The notes under the pieces: generated by a model | Told to the model about the DNA's origin: nothing | Database searches by the model: none | Seen by the model: only the letters and a program-made list of their open reading frames with translations | Shown: piece after piece, positions 1 through 11,812 of the stretch | Numbering within the stretch: position 1 is the stretch's first letter | Layout of the letters: every line of letters starts with the position of its first letter | Position numbers and translations under genes: made by a program | Source: Lolium rigidum | Lineage: Eukaryota; Streptophyta; Magnoliopsida; Poales; Poaceae | Direction: 5' to 3' | Length of the DNA stretch: 64,000 nt | NCBI RefSeq assembly: GCF_022539505.1 | Contig: NC_061512.1 | Span: forward strand, 256,076,510-256,140,509

Positions 1-455
1 CGAGGAGGAGGACGGTGGTGACGACGGCGATGTGATTGTGGGGATGTTTGTGGTCACGCTTAAACAATGAGAGATGCGGCGAGAGGAGATCCCGGCGAGT
101 GCTTCTTGGCGTGTGTGCGGCTTAGCTGCGACGAACTCGGGCGTCTTATGTAGTGCTCTGCCGGCTCGGTTGTGACGCTGCGGGCACAGACAGCCACAGC
201 GGTAGGTAGTGGATGGAGTTGGCCGCCTCCACCTTTTGGTGTTTGAAACGGCGCCCCAACGACTAGGAGAGCTTCGTCGTTTCTGCCGGCTCTCTTCCTT
301 GCTGCGTTGCAATTTGCAGTGCTAGATCCGGGACTCTCGGGTCCGGTCAAACAAAAGTGGAATATGTGCACGGTCTTCCCTTCTTAATTGGGGTGCACTT
401 TCGAGTTTGGTCTCTGCACACAAATGTTTATGATATTTTGTAACTTTTTGTATGA
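1..455. other. Window edge, no supported gene
   Basis: An open plus-strand frame runs from base 2 to a TGA at 68-70 and encodes an acidic tail (EEEDGGDDGD then VIVGMFVVTLKQ). It could be the last codons of a gene starting outside the window, but 22 residues are too few to judge. The rest is moderately GC-rich DNA without a convincing frame. Confidence 0.3.
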
Positions 456-457
456 TA

Positions 458-536
458 CTACCTAAAATAAGTGTCTTAGCTTTGTGAATGTATTTAGAGA
501 CATTTTAGTAAGGCATTTATTTTTAGATGGAGGGAG
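458..536. mobile_element. Stowaway-like MITE (Tc1/mariner)
   Basis: The right end reads GATGGAGGGAG followed by TA, the inverse of the Stowaway terminus CTCCCTCC. The left end (CTACCTAAAATAAGTGTC) is a decayed version of the same terminus and is also preceded by TA. Length (79 bp), AT-rich interior and the TA target duplication fit a Stowaway MITE. It has no coding capacity. Confidence 0.7.
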
Positions 537-786
537 TACTATGTTATCCTGAAATCTTAGGAGCGGGCGCGTGCCAGAGGGATGTCTTGGGCACACGCAC
601 TAGGCGACAACCTGTTGCCGTCCGGCTATCACAAAAATGGTAGGCTAGCTGATATCATATGTCGTTTTTTAAAACTGTAACTCTTAAATCGTGTGGAGAA
701 ATTACAATTCGTTTTCACTTCTAAAATCTCCACGACGAGAGCTTCGAAACTAGACCATATTTTCATATGTTTCGATGAATTTTTTT

Positions 787-1345
787 AACAAGCAACTTTG
801 ATACGCGACAGAGCAACTTTATTATGCAGCAAAACAACTTTCGTGTACGACAAAGCAACTTTGATGTGCAACGAAGATGTACACTTTTTGGTACACGAAG
901 GCACAACTTTGGTGCCCGACAACAATTTTCGTATCCATCGGAGCAATTTTAATGTGTGACGAAGCAACTTAAGTGCTCTGCAGAGCAACATTGGTACCCG
1001 GCGACGTAGTTTTCAAACCCTGCAGAGTAACGTACATTGGTACCCGGCTACGTAGTTTTCGAACCCTACAGAGTAATTTTGGCGCCCAACCGAGCAAATT
1101 AATATCCAGAGCAACTTTGGTACTCAACAAAGTAAATTTGGTTTGTGACGGCCCAATTTTGGCGTCTAGCGAAGCAACTTTGGTGCCCACCGAATAAATT
1201 TTGATAGATGACTGAGCAACTTTGGCGTCCAGTGATGCAATTTTCGTTGTGAATGTAGATTTACGCCGTGCAACAAAGTTGCTTCGCCCCGCAGTAAAGT
1301 TGCATCATCTCGTGTTATAATTGCTTTGTTGCACGTAGAAGTTGC
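787..1345. repeat. Degenerate CAACTTTG minisatellite with orientation flip
   Basis: The motif GCAACTTTGGT recurs roughly every 24-30 bases, separated by short variable spacers such as GCCCGACGAA or GTGCGACAAA. From about 1255 the motif appears in the opposite orientation (CAAAGTTGC at 1272, 1291 and 1321), so the two arms could pair as a long imperfect hairpin. All reading frames here are shadows of the repeat. I cannot assign it to a named family. Confidence 0.6.
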
Positions 1346-2930
1346 TCTAGAAAAAACTTTATCAAAATACATGGAAATGAGATCTAGTTTTGAAGAGCTC
1401 ACCGCAAGAAATTCAAAAGTGAAAGCGGATCCTAATTTCGACATCTGGTGCAAAAGTTATAGGATTTTGAATATTTGAAAAGGAAAATTAATGTGCATGA
1501 TGTCATCACAGTGCATGTGCTACAATCACTGGGCGTTCACACTAACAAAGCTATCATGCTTTCTTTTTTATACGCCCGCTCAAATGCACCAACAGGCACG
1601 CGACTGCCCGCTAGACGACGTTTTCAAAAGGGGTGCCTATACAATGCATTTTGAGGTGTCGAAGCGTACGTGCTGCACGCATCAAGGCGTTGTTGGCTAT
1701 GGCCCACTTTCTTATTCTTCTTCGTTGGATCTTCTTCCTCTAGACACAGAACGATGCCTTGCCTCCGTCGTTCGCTAGGCAGCCTACTACAGCCCGCGGC
1801 CGGCGCTGCCACGCCCTCCTCGATCTGCCAAACACCGCCAGTCCACCACCGTCCAAATCCCCGTCTAAAGCCCTCCGACATAGAATAAAACAAACCCCCT
1901 CACCCTAAACCTCAAGATCTCATCGTCGGCGAGCTCCCCGCACCCCACTCGCACCACAACCCTAAGTTTTATTCCTCACCTTCGCCGGTGACGCCACGGC
2001 TAGCCGCTTCATCCCCGTCACAGGTGAGGTGTTGGCCTAGCCATGTCGTTCCTAATGTCGATGATGTTGGTCGTCGTCGCGTCCCCATCCTCTCCGGGTG
2101 GCCACCACTGTCTTCCTATTTTCGGTGGCAGTCACCACTAACGGCCCCGACCCAGTCACTGCACACAAGTGTCAAAGGGTACGCGGTGCGAGGCTTTGGG
2201 GCTACAACGGGCGGCATATAAGATTTACCTTTTCAAAAGGTACATGTTGCTGAGGCGCAATCGTTTTGGGTGGGAAAAGCCAAGTAGCCTCCTGGTCCAT
2301 TAGACGAATCGTGTTGGGCCTTGGGCCTCTTACTTTGTTTGCACGACACGGGTGAAGTTTATATGCCTTGCTCGAAAAATGTCGAGCTTCTTTTTTCTTT
2401 TCGTAACAGGAGTTAAGAGGGCAATGGGTCGGGTTTCGCCGGGTCAAGCTCTCCCACGCACATTGCCCGATTAACAAATGGGTAAGGGTCCGTACACGGG
2501 ATTTCTACCCAAACTTTTGAACTAGGTCAGGTAGTTAAATGGGCCATTATTTGTACTTTAGGGGACTTAGTGAGCCAAGTAAAGTTGGGAGTGGGTATGA
2601 TCCAAGTGACTTTTTGTGGGGAGGGGGGCATACTTTGTTCTTTACATTACTCTCACATATGCATTGATTAACACGTATCTATATTCTCCTTGTTCCTCTT
2701 GTTCTAAATTATACTTATCATTGGAGTTTTGTTGAATAGATCAAAACCATTTCGCGGCGAACTCGGAAAATCTCAATGGAACTTGTCGTAGATGGGTTAA
2801 CCACAAACAAAAACCTTTTCTTATGTCTTATCAAACAATACACTTCATTATATGTTGCCCAATCTAACCATACACTTTGTTTACTTCAAGATATGAAGAC
2901 CATTGGGAACCATCCAATGGTTGAATGAAG
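1346..2930. other. Gene-poor stretch with leader-like patch
   Basis: Bases 1740-2220 are GC-rich and resemble a grass 5' leader and first exon (CCCTAAACC, CAGGTGAGG as a possible donor at 2020-2028), but no frame with recognisable protein similarity follows. The remainder is AT-rich. Nothing else is supported. Confidence 0.3.
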
Positions 2931-2938
2931 ACCATTGA

Positions 2939-4478
2939 GAACCAACCAGAGGTTGCACGGTTAAGAGCACTCTTCCCGCACCCAGCCCACTAGGGATCAA
3001 ACCTCACGTTTCACGCTTTGGTGCCTCATAAAGGCCAAATATTATTACAGTGTGAGGCAATGTTCTCGTCAATATCGAGCCATCTACGGTGACTTCTTCA
3101 CTCTCAAGACCCGCCAACTCAGTATCTTGAAGGTGCCCTAAGAATAGGTGTCAGTACTTGGAAAAGGCTTATAGGCCCCGAACTACCGCTGGCACGCAAA
3201 AATATGGCCCGTCGGCTCTATATTACCGCTGATGCACAAAATTTATGGGTACCGATGATGCCCAAATACCACCGGAGGACATAAATTTTTTTGTGCCGGG
3301 GGTAAGGGCATCCAAGGTCCCGCCAAGGCAGAGCCATGCCCGACATTTAGTGCCCGGCCCACCACTATAGTGGGCCGCAGATGGTATACTGGTTACCCCC
3401 ATGGATCACCTTTCAATTTTGAAAAATAAAAGAAAATGATAAAAAATTAAAATTTCAAAATCTTTTGAGATGACCATGCGCATGTGTTCTAGTTGTTAGG
3501 AAAATTAACAAATATGAATTTCGACTATTTTATAAAATGGCGTCATGTTTCGGTAAATGGTTTTGCAGGTTGCATACAACCTCCGATGAAATATTTTTTT
3601 ATATGAAAATATATCTACATAAAAAGTTACATCCGGTTTCAACGGAACTTGGCCATTTACTGATTTTTTTAGATTCCTAAAAGTTTAATAGGAAAATGGA
3701 GTTCAGGTTTTTGATTTAGATGTAGTTTTTTTTAAATACCACCGGCGCTGACCCACATTGGAAACAAGCATGTGGCCTCTTCTCCTTTCTCACTTTCTCC
3801 CCTCCTCCTCCTCCTCTTCAACTTTCTCCTTTTTTCCTCATCTCTCTTCTTCCCCTCTTAGACTCCCATGGCCTCCTCCTCCTCCTGCACCTAACGGCCT
3901 CCTGCTCCTCCTCTCATGTGCCAACGGCCTTCACCTCATGTTGCACCGATGACCTCCTGTTCCTCCTGCATTGACGGCATCATCCTCCTCCTTCTGCACC
4001 GACGACTCGAGCCTCCTCCTGCACCGACAGTCTCGACCATCTACTCCTCCACCTACACCGCACAGATGGCCTCAGCCTCCTCCTCTTCCTTCTGCCCCTC
4101 CTCCTGCAACTCCTACACCGGCGCGACAACGACAACATGGACGAGGAGGCCGCCCACGACCACTGTTCCCGAGCTAGATCTAGATCCCAAGCTAGATCTA
4201 GACCTAGATCGTTTTTTTTAATTCTAAAAAAGAATACCGCTAACGCACCATAGTGGTGCGCTAACAATAAATCATTTTACCTGCCATGGGTCCGGGCTGG
4301 TGCGCCGGTAATAGACCGTTATCACCGACCTGATTCAACCGGCGGGCGCTGGTGCGCCGGCGGTAACCTATTTTTGTCCGTCGGTGGTTGGCTTTTTTCG
4401 TAGTAGTGTATGCCTACATCCATAAGGTTGAGTGTATGTATGTTTGTGAGCGCATATATTGGGTTTCTAAAAAAGAAT
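2939..4478 (+). mobile_element. SINE-like retroposon split by a CACTA element
   Basis: The left part (2939-3151) begins with a tRNA-like head: GGTTAAGAGCA resembles an A box and GGATCAAACC a B box. The right part (4409-4478) ends in TTTCTAAAAAAG, a short poly(A) tail. The outer flanks carry ACCATTGA at 2931-2938 and 4479-4486, a plausible target duplication. The two halves read naturally into each other once the element at 3152-4408 is removed. The family name is unknown to me, and the tRNA relationship is inferred from box-like motifs only. Confidence 0.5.
3152..4408. mobile_element. Non-autonomous CACTA transposon
   Basis: The right terminus read in reverse is CACTACTACGAAAAAAGCC, a canonical CACTA end. 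The left terminus CAGTACTTGGAAAAGGC is the same end with one substitution in the first five bases. Subterminal repeats of the form ACCGCTGGC or GCGCCGGCGGTAA occur near both ends. The flanking triplets are TGT and TAT, so the 3-bp target duplication is imperfect. The interior (3770-4210) is a CTC/CCT-rich low-complexity tract and a run of CTAGATCTAGA-type repeats. No transposase is present. Confidence 0.75.
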
Positions 4479-4527
4479 ACCATTGAAGTGAGGAAGTGTT
4501 CATGCAAGGAAACATGGTAGAAAAGAG

Positions 4528-4615
4528 TGAAACTTTTCTTTTTATTTTTTCGAAATGGGATTCACCCCGGCCTCTACATCGGTTGATGCACACAACCTTT
4601 TATTAAAAAATCTGA
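4528..4615 (-). repeat. Possible LINE 3' end (minus strand)
   Basis: Read on the minus strand, this ends in CGAAAAAATAAAAAGAAAAG, like a 3' terminus with an A-rich tail. The preceding GGCCGGGGTGAATCCC is a segment I associate with dispersed grass retroposons. No target duplication was found, so this is tentative. Confidence 0.3.
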
Positions 4616-6299
4616 ATATTCAAAATTTACAAATCAAGGATCAACAAGGGTCAATACAAATATCAACCACCGAAAAATATCCATCATTGCAAATGCATGA
4701 CATATTCCCATCTTTGGGATCATGTCCTTACCCGGACACGCATTTTCATTTGTAGGTTGCTTCTCTTACCATGACATGAAGCAAAGTTGGTATTGAGCAC
4801 ATGAAGGGCAAGTTTTGTTCCTCGCAATATCGGTCCCCACATGCGCTAGGCCAAGTTTGGGCCGATTGGTTTGCCACGGCGTTCCGTTTCGATTCTCAAA
4901 GCGGCTCAAAAGTTGGCTCCTCAGGCACGCTTGATTCGGGCGTTCTCGTTGGGGCAGGCGTTGGTGAGTGCAACGTGGAAAAAGGCTTGCCCGCATGGGA
5001 TAAGAGGGGATAATCTGGCACACATCAAGGAATCGCGCCATAAATCGTCTCACCGCCCTCTTGCCTCTCACTCCATTTTCTCACCACACTCTCCGCTCGT
5101 CTTCTCTCCCTCCTCTTGTCGTCGGCGGTTCCAATCAGCCGCCAGTAGATTGAAGAACAATGCTGCAATGACGGAGAAGATGACACTCATAGCCCTCATC
5201 CCGGAGGACTTCATCGACTCCGAAGCCGGCACATTTTATCTGCTTCAGGCAATTCTCCTCGAGGTTTGTAAATGGCTGTACGTTTTCAAGCCACTCTGAG
5301 CCGCTTGGGAATGCGTAGATATGTGTTAGTAAGCTTACTGTCGTGCCTAATCTTGCATGCACGCATTGATTTGTATTGTTTTTTTTTGCCGATTAGATGG
5401 TTAAGCTAGATTTTTCCCATATAATTTCATCTCTTCTATTCATGCGGTATGTGATTACCAGATCGACATGTTCATACATGGTCGAACAGTTTAATTTCAT
5501 CCGAAATGGTTAGATTCATTTTTAGGGTTAGATCTATTAAACATTTTTTTACCGTACATGCCGATGATATGAATGTAGAACTTGATCATGAAGGAATGTT
5601 CGTTCTCAACCTAGTGGCATGCTCCTCGACCTTGATTTGATCATGGCCTAGGTTGAGTAGGATCATCGCTCCCATCGATGTTGCGCCGGAAAGGGATGTT
5701 TCTACTGAACCTAGTACCATGATCATAAAGTAGCATTTGATCATGCCCTCGGATCAGTAGGATCATCTCTTACCTTCGTTTGAAGTTGTAATATTAGGCA
5801 CTAACATTTTATGAGCTAGATTTATATGCATCTCATTGAACTTGATATTGTACATCGGCTAACGATTATAATATGGCAAAATCCTATTGCGGTGGTAAGT
5901 GAACCATGTACATTTGTGCTAACAAGAGTGTTTTTGTGCTAACAAATATGTCAACAAGATGACCTGTATCTATCTTATGTTCTGACCAAGAACATTGCTT
6001 GTACACCAACTTAGGTAGACACGGATTCATCTCGCTGACTATTGTATGAGGCCTTCGTATGAATGTTCATAGTTTTGCTCATCTTATAACCCAATGATTA
6101 AAATGTGACCACTAATTGTTTGCCGGATGATCCTTTATGACCTTGACAAATGTACAATTACTAAAGCATGTGCATTGCTTTTGGTCAGAAATGATCATTC
6201 GTGCGGCCAGGTAGTGATATGAGGCTTCAAGTTTGGTTGCAATTATGTGTTTAACACAACATGTACCTTTAGTTTATATCAATTGGATCGTTTTCTTGA
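4616..6299 (+). other. Exon-like fragment followed by AT-rich spacer
   Basis: A CT-rich leader (5050-5125) precedes an ATG at 5168 opening a short frame (MTEKMTLIALIPEDFIDSEA onward) that meets a possible donor (GAGGTTTGTAA) near 5260. It may be the first exon of the decayed B3 gene about 1 kb downstream, separated by an intron-like AT-rich stretch, but there is no direct link. Bases 5300-6299 hold nothing else recognisable. Confidence 0.25.
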
Positions 6300-6332
6300 C
6301 AATGCCCGCAATGGGCCGAGGGTGTCCAAAAC

Positions 6333-6770
6333 GTGGGAGGAGGGTGTTTCAACGTAGCTGCAGAACACATCGCTTGCAAGAGGCCGAGGGGAAGGCCTGC
6401 GAAGGTTGGACACTTTCACAATGATGCTGGTCCAAGCCATTTCGCCAAGGTTGTAGTGTCACCTGGCCAGGAATTGTTGGCAATTCCTAAAGGCTTCAGG
6501 CAGTACATTGGCAGTATATTGGCAACGTCCCCAAGACCATTGTGTTGAAGACCAACACCGGCTGCTCGTGGATGGTCAAGGCGAGAGAAGTTGACGGAAA
6601 GATTTTGCAATCACTCACGAAATCAAGATCGAGTGCTTCATGACCTTCAACACGCTCAAGAATGATGCCTACAAGGTTACCATCTTTGACTACACCAGGA
6701 CTGAGATCGTGAAGAAGAGCCCATGGCATGATCCCCCCTTGCCACGATGGAGGAGTGGAAGCAGGTACTG
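6333..6770 (+). pseudogene. AT-hook/B3-domain DNA-binding protein, pseudogene
   Basis: The frame from 6333 contains KRPRGRPAK, an AT-hook core, followed by HFAKVVVSPGQELLAIPKGF, the opening strand pattern of a plant B3 domain. The reading then breaks: the sequence TTGGCAGTATATTGGCAACG contains a local duplication of about 11 bases that shifts the frame. Later B3 elements (VLKTNTGCSWMVKAREVDGK, then FNTLKNDAYKVTIFDYTRTE) appear in other frames. B3 proteins of the REM type bind DNA and act in transcription, commonly in reproductive tissue. Several frame changes make this a non-functional copy. The identification rests on motif pattern only. Confidence 0.6.
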
Positions 6771-7430
6771 GTAATCTCTGTTCATGTTTGTCTGTTGTCC
6801 TGAACTTGTTGTTACCGTTGTGTCTTGAACTTGGGTGTAAACGTTGTATCCTAGGTGTTCGAAAACACTCTTTTTATGGTTAAGTATATATACATCTGGA
6901 CCTCATGAATGCTTACACTAGATTTATCATGTACTTTGTAGGGTCACTTGGTTGCACTGGCGGAACTAAAAGTTATATATACATGAAGACTTAAAACAAG
7001 CATAACTTCAAAATTTTAAGTATGTCTAACTCTATTCATATACTTTAAGGAAATCATATTCGATGATTTCAATCTTCATGCTCTTTTATTCCCGTGTGTG
7101 AAATACTCGTTCTTTCATTCTATGAACACACTCGTTCTTTCATTCTTCGTCCTCTTACTTCCCTCCATGTTACTTTCATTATTCTGTATAAGGCTTTATG
7201 GTGGCTCTAATTTAACCTTTCATATTGATTAGTGCAATGTTACCTTCTATACAACCAATTCACTCATGTTTACTAAAGGACGGTAATGATTTCAGACGTT
7301 GTGAACTATAGTCAAGCACCAAGCATTAAAAGTATACCCATGGAAGCTTAATAAGAAGGAAATGGTAACTCACCATACCTATTCTTGTTAAGGGAGGTGC
7401 TTTATCAGTATAGATGCTTTCTCATAGTCA
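6771..7430. other. AT-rich spacer, nothing recognised
   Basis: No frame, inverted repeat or terminus stood out here. The first 100 bases could be 3' untranslated sequence of the B3 pseudogene. Confidence 0.3.
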
Positions 7431-7851
7431 GGGCATCTCCAACGGGACGATACAAACAAACGTTTTTCGTCCGTTTGTGTCGGCGCGGATAAAAAATATG
7501 CTCTAGGGGCTAGACGTACAACGTCCGTAGCGTCCATCCTGAGGCAAACGTGGATCAAATATGCGACAGAAATACGTCTGTGTGGACGCGTCCGTTTGCG
7601 TCCATTTGGGCTGCATGGCCCCTTCCCTCTCCTCCTTTAATGCACGGTAGAACCACGTGCTGGCCACTCCTCACCACATAAAAGGAATCTTTATCTCTCT
7701 CCTCACTAATCACTGCATGGTATGTCCTTGCGGTCAAAAAATGCGTCCCTACCGCTGGAGAGGGGCTGACGCATGCGGACATGTGATCACTTTTTATGTC
7801 CGTGTCTAACACAAATGGACATAAAAATGCGTTGCCCCGTTGAAGATGCCC
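7431..7851. mobile_element. PIF/Harbinger-type MITE
   Basis: The ends are GGGCATCTCCAACGGG on the left and, read in reverse, GGGCATCTTCAACGGGGC on the right. Flanking triplets are TCA and TTA, a TTA target duplication with one change. The interior repeats CAAACG/CGTCCG-type blocks typical of this family. The subterminal sequence resembles that next to the split transposase at 45383-45620, so this may be a deletion derivative of that element. Confidence 0.7.
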
Positions 7852-8338
7852 TTATTCTAATACCCTAGCGTACATTCTAGGTTCACTTGGTTGGTTGTAC
7901 ATGTACATAGAAACAACCATTGGATTGGTGTACCGTACAAGTAGAAACAATTGTCCGACTCTAGATGATTCTTGCTCATAAATGGAGAATTGTTTTTGTA
8001 ACATCTTGTATGGTAAATATCGAAGTCTCCTGAATATTTTCCAAATAATGTTTTTGAGGAATCGGATATTTTCCAAATCATGTAAATAGTTATTTCGAGA
8101 AACTCAATTGAAAGCATGTTCCTTTGTATTTTTTTCTCAAATCCCTTTAAAAAAAGAAAAAAGAAGAGACTCTGAGTTTTTCAATTACCTCTCTACTTGG
8201 TGGTCCTCTTAATCTTGATTATACTCACCATCAGGGTTGGTGTCAGATACCGCTTCAAATTCAGCTTGCGGACATGCGGTAGATGTATTCTGGCAACAAA
8301 CATAAAATGTCTTATTCTGGCTTGTCTAATCATACTCT
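7852..8338. other. AT-rich spacer, nothing recognised
   Basis: No gene or element was found. The last 18 bases (8321-8338) form the left target duplication of the next feature. Confidence 0.3.
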
Positions 8339-9135
8339 CTTTTTTGACAATCAATACCACATATATTCATAGCAATAAATATTAGATGGTAGAGATAAAT
8401 GAACTGACTCCAACGATTACAAAATAAAGTCTAAAAGATAATGAAATCTTTGAGGTCTTCAAATTCTTTTTCTTCCATAATACAATCTCTGAAGGCAGCC
8501 AAACATAGATAACGAACCATAGGCCTGTAGATACCGACGAAAGTTCTTCCATAATTTTTTGAGCCGCAATGCCAAGGTTGCGTGCACGCACGTAACCATT
8601 AAAGCAGTCATTCAACATCGGCAAGAGTATCAACACCAGTATATCAGGGAATAACAACCGACTAGCTTTGTCATCATCGACGGAGAGCCGAGAGTACGAA
8701 TCACCATTGTCGAGGATGTAGCAGCCGGAACAAAAGCTGCGAGAATAATCCTCCTCGCGGAAACAACGACAAAAGATCCAAAATCGATCTGGCGAAGCAA
8801 GATCTGAAGACCCATAGCTAGAAAATTTTGATTTTTCAACACCACCATTGATGTCGGGAAGAAGATCTCGTCACCAAACGAAAGACCGAAGATCACTTAT
8901 TGCAGACGATGCCATCTCCATTGAGAGGAAACCAACAAGAAGACGGCTACCAAAATCCTAACATAATCTAATGAAAATAATATTTTTATTGAAAACTCCA
9001 CGCATAGATCGGGTTCCTCACTCCTCCCGACGCTGGCGAAGCCGACCGGAGGAGGGGGAACCGATCTATGGAGGAGGATGAACTGGAGGCGGCTAGGGTT
9101 GAGGCGGCGGCTGCGCGTGGGGTGCGTTGACTGAC
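8339..9135 (-). mobile_element. Non-coding retroposon with 18-bp target duplications
   Basis: CTTGTCTAAYCATACTCT flanks the segment at 8321-8338 and 9136-9153 with one mismatch. Inside the left copy lies a T run, so the element is a minus-strand copy ending in poly(A). Its 5' part (right side) is GC-rich and leader-like (CCGCCGCCTCAACCCTAGCC), its 3' part AT-rich. No reverse transcriptase or long frame is present. The signature is that of a LINE-mobilised insertion; whether it is a short non-autonomous family or a processed host transcript cannot be decided here. Confidence 0.65.
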
Positions 9136-9310
9136 CTTGTCTAACCATACTCTTTATGCTATGGTGCCCGATATTAAGACAAGTTTAACTTCTAAAATAT
9201 GAAGACCACCTGCTTAGGAGGTGGTTCCGTAGGAAGAATTGGGGGTGAAGAGCATAATAACTATATCACTGGGAAAAGCGGGATATTTCTGGGAAGCAGA
9301 TTTGGTGCAC

Positions 9311-9666
9311 ATGAGCACCAGTGCTCTTGGTTTTCAAAATATTTAAAAATTATATATCTATATTTCAAAAAATCATTGCATTTATTTCATAAATACATAC
9401 ATATGTCCTGAATACTTGTGCAAAGTTTTGCTAGAAATTGCATTATATTTTGAGCTACACGGAAAAAACAAATTTGTGGCTACATATAGAGAGGTAGATA
9501 TTTGACAGAAATTTGTCTTTTTTCGTATAGCTCAAAATACAACATATTTTACCCAAGTTCATACCGTATCTTCGGAATGTTTATATGTATGTGGATATTT
9601 AATCTCATTTTTTGGAAATTTTAAAAATATGGTTTTTAAAAAGCAGGAGCACTAGTGCTCATCTGC
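9311..9666. mobile_element. Long-hairpin (foldback) MITE
   Basis: The left end ATGAGCACCAGTGCTC pairs with the right end GAGCACTAGTGCTCAT, and pairing continues inward: TATTTTGAGCTACACGGAAA on the left against TTTCGTATAGCTCAAAATA on the right. Most of the element can form one imperfect hairpin. The superfamily is uncertain. Confidence 0.6.
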
Positions 9667-11266
9667 CTACTAAGACACTTTTCGAACATTTTCGTGTCTT
9701 TGGAACCATATCACAGCCAGGATAAACATTTTTATTTGACATATACTTTCCTTCAAAATGACATCATGCAAAGTGGGCGTTGAAAACACGAAGAGGCATC
9801 TTGCAAACGCTTGGCGAACTTGGAGTGCTACTTTGCAAAAGAAACCAACCTATGCTTAGTCACAGCATATGTTAACTCCCACGGAAAAGAATAACAAACG
9901 ATGCTGCCATAGCCGTCTCGTGAGTGCGAGGAACCACACATCAAACACACATTCCTCATTTGTCGGCTCTTGTTCGCCTTATATGAAAGCTCGGTTGAAC
10001 CGGCCAAAGATTCTAAAATCCCTAGTGTCCTTGCATAGGTTCAGCGTCAGAAATCAGTCTAGACTAACAACCATGTGCGGTGAACTTCTAGACATCACTC
10101 TATCCGGTTGAAAAAAGTCACTTTCCTGGCGACCCGAATAATTACCGACGGTAGGTGTACCCTTATTGTTCGAGGCCGACGCCGGCCGGTATGACGGCGA
10201 TTGTCCGATGACTGAAGAAATGAAAAAGAAAAGGTTATGCCAATTCCACATGCGTGATTACTTGATGCCGACTCTTCCGGCAAAAAAAGTAAGGGCTCAT
10301 TTGACTCAAACAAATTGTTTAGGTATTTTATAGGATTTAAATTCTTAAGCTTTCTTCGTACAAAGGTTGGTTGATTCATAGGATTGCAGTACTTTAAAAT
10401 TTCTAGAAGAGATTCATTTGCACTATATTTCAGAGAGGAATTTTTTCCTTCACTCTAATCTATTTTTATAATTTATTTAATTTTTCTGTGTAATTGTGGG
10501 CCCAAAATTGTATAGTTTCCTAATCCTACATGATTAGAGAGCATGCCATAAAGGTTTCTATATTGGTTCTTACCCCCTGAAAAAAAGGCTACTTGGAGGC
10601 GGCTGCTTAGTGCGCGTACGGAATACATGAATGTGTAACAAACTAGCAATGAGATTAAGCCTCCCTGACCAGTGACCATGCATGAGGCCATATTGTCGAT
10701 CGATCGACCGGCCGGGTGGGTAGCTAGACAGATCTCGCTAGATCAGGGGTAGGTTATTCTGAACATGAATTCCACGGTCAACTCTTCCGGAACGCGACGA
10801 GAACCTGCATGTTGTCGAAAGAAGAAGAAATATTGTAGCCAACAAGTGTCTAACTGACATTGTACATGCTTGAACAGTGATGCCGGAACTGATGCAGAAG
10901 TCACACGTGCATATTAGCCATGATAGTGGCCAAAGCTAGATCAAAGTCAGACAAGGGCGACCTTAATAATTACCGACGACAGGTGCATCCATCTTGTTAG
11001 TTGTTAGTAGGGGACGCCTGCAACGTCGCCGGTCTAAATTGTGGGCAGAACAGGATACCATCTGTCCTTGACTTTCCTGAACGAATCGTGTGACTCATTC
11101 TGAGCAACTGGGATGTTTGGTGATCTCTTGGCCGACATAAAGAAATCCACCATATACTTTCGCAATTGCCTTTCAATAAAGGGAAACATTATTCACATGC
11201 ATAGAGTTAAGGACGTGATTACTTGCATGCACATAGTTAAGTTCGCTCCCGGGCAAAGTTTTCAGC
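9667..11266. other. Non-coding region with local duplications
   Basis: No gene was identified. Two short segments are duplicated within it: 10118-10180 and 10958-11020 share AATAATTACCGACGRYAGGTG and the following bases. No transposon ends were recognised between 9667 and 11266. Confidence 0.4.
10745..10870 (+). repeat. Duplicated segment, uninterrupted copy
   Basis: GGGGTAGGTTATTCTGAACA through CAACAAGTGTCTAACTGACA recurs at 13848-13949, 16441-16451 and 17781-17800. There it is interrupted by two PIF/Harbinger elements. This copy acts as the empty site for both insertions. Confidence 0.7.
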
Positions 11267-11786
11267 ATCGAGATACTAGGTGATATCGTTTTTCGATCAA
11301 CAATATCGTATCGCATAATCATATCGTAGTATCATGATACTATGAGATTTCTAATTTTTTAAAATACAATTGACTTATGTATTAAATAAAATAGTTACCT
11401 ATCACATTTTTCTAGAAAAACATAGTGGCATGTCATATTGTTCTTGTAAGGGAGTGGTATATCATATTCTGGACTTGGAGCATGCAGCGCAACACCACAA
11501 GAAGGATGGAGAGGTGGCAAATACTATGTTTAGTCCACAACAAGAAACCAACAAAAATGTTACGTGCTTATAAGGTTCACTGATGTTAGGATGTTAACTA
11601 GTTTCTTGATTAGTTTAACCGATGTGTGGTATCCATTGTCATAAAGGTATCGGGATACTATTAATTTAAGGAATAGCATCGCACTCTCACAAGGATACCA
11701 CCCGATTGAGATACACAATACGATAAGTATCATTTCACTCTGATAGGATCTTAGTATCGTAAGATACTAGGATCTGTATTATGATA
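11267..11786. mobile_element. MITE-like segment rich in GATAC/GTATC
   Basis: The left end CAGCATCGAGATACTAGG resembles the right end read in reverse (CAGTATCATAATACAGATCC onward, with CTAGTATCTTACGATAC following). Both arms are full of GATAC, TATCG and GTATC motifs. The pattern suggests a decayed inverted-repeat element, but the exact ends are uncertain. Confidence 0.4.
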
Positions 11787-11812
11787 CTGACAACATCACG
11801 GGAAATTCAATT

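Noticed and set aside
787..1453. Several frames with repeated LLR/TKVA motifs
   Set aside because: They are translations of the CAACTTTG minisatellite.
4871..5299. A 142-codon plus-strand frame starting upstream of the leader-like patch
   Set aside because: Most of it reads through a CT-rich leader; only the part from 5168 could be coding.
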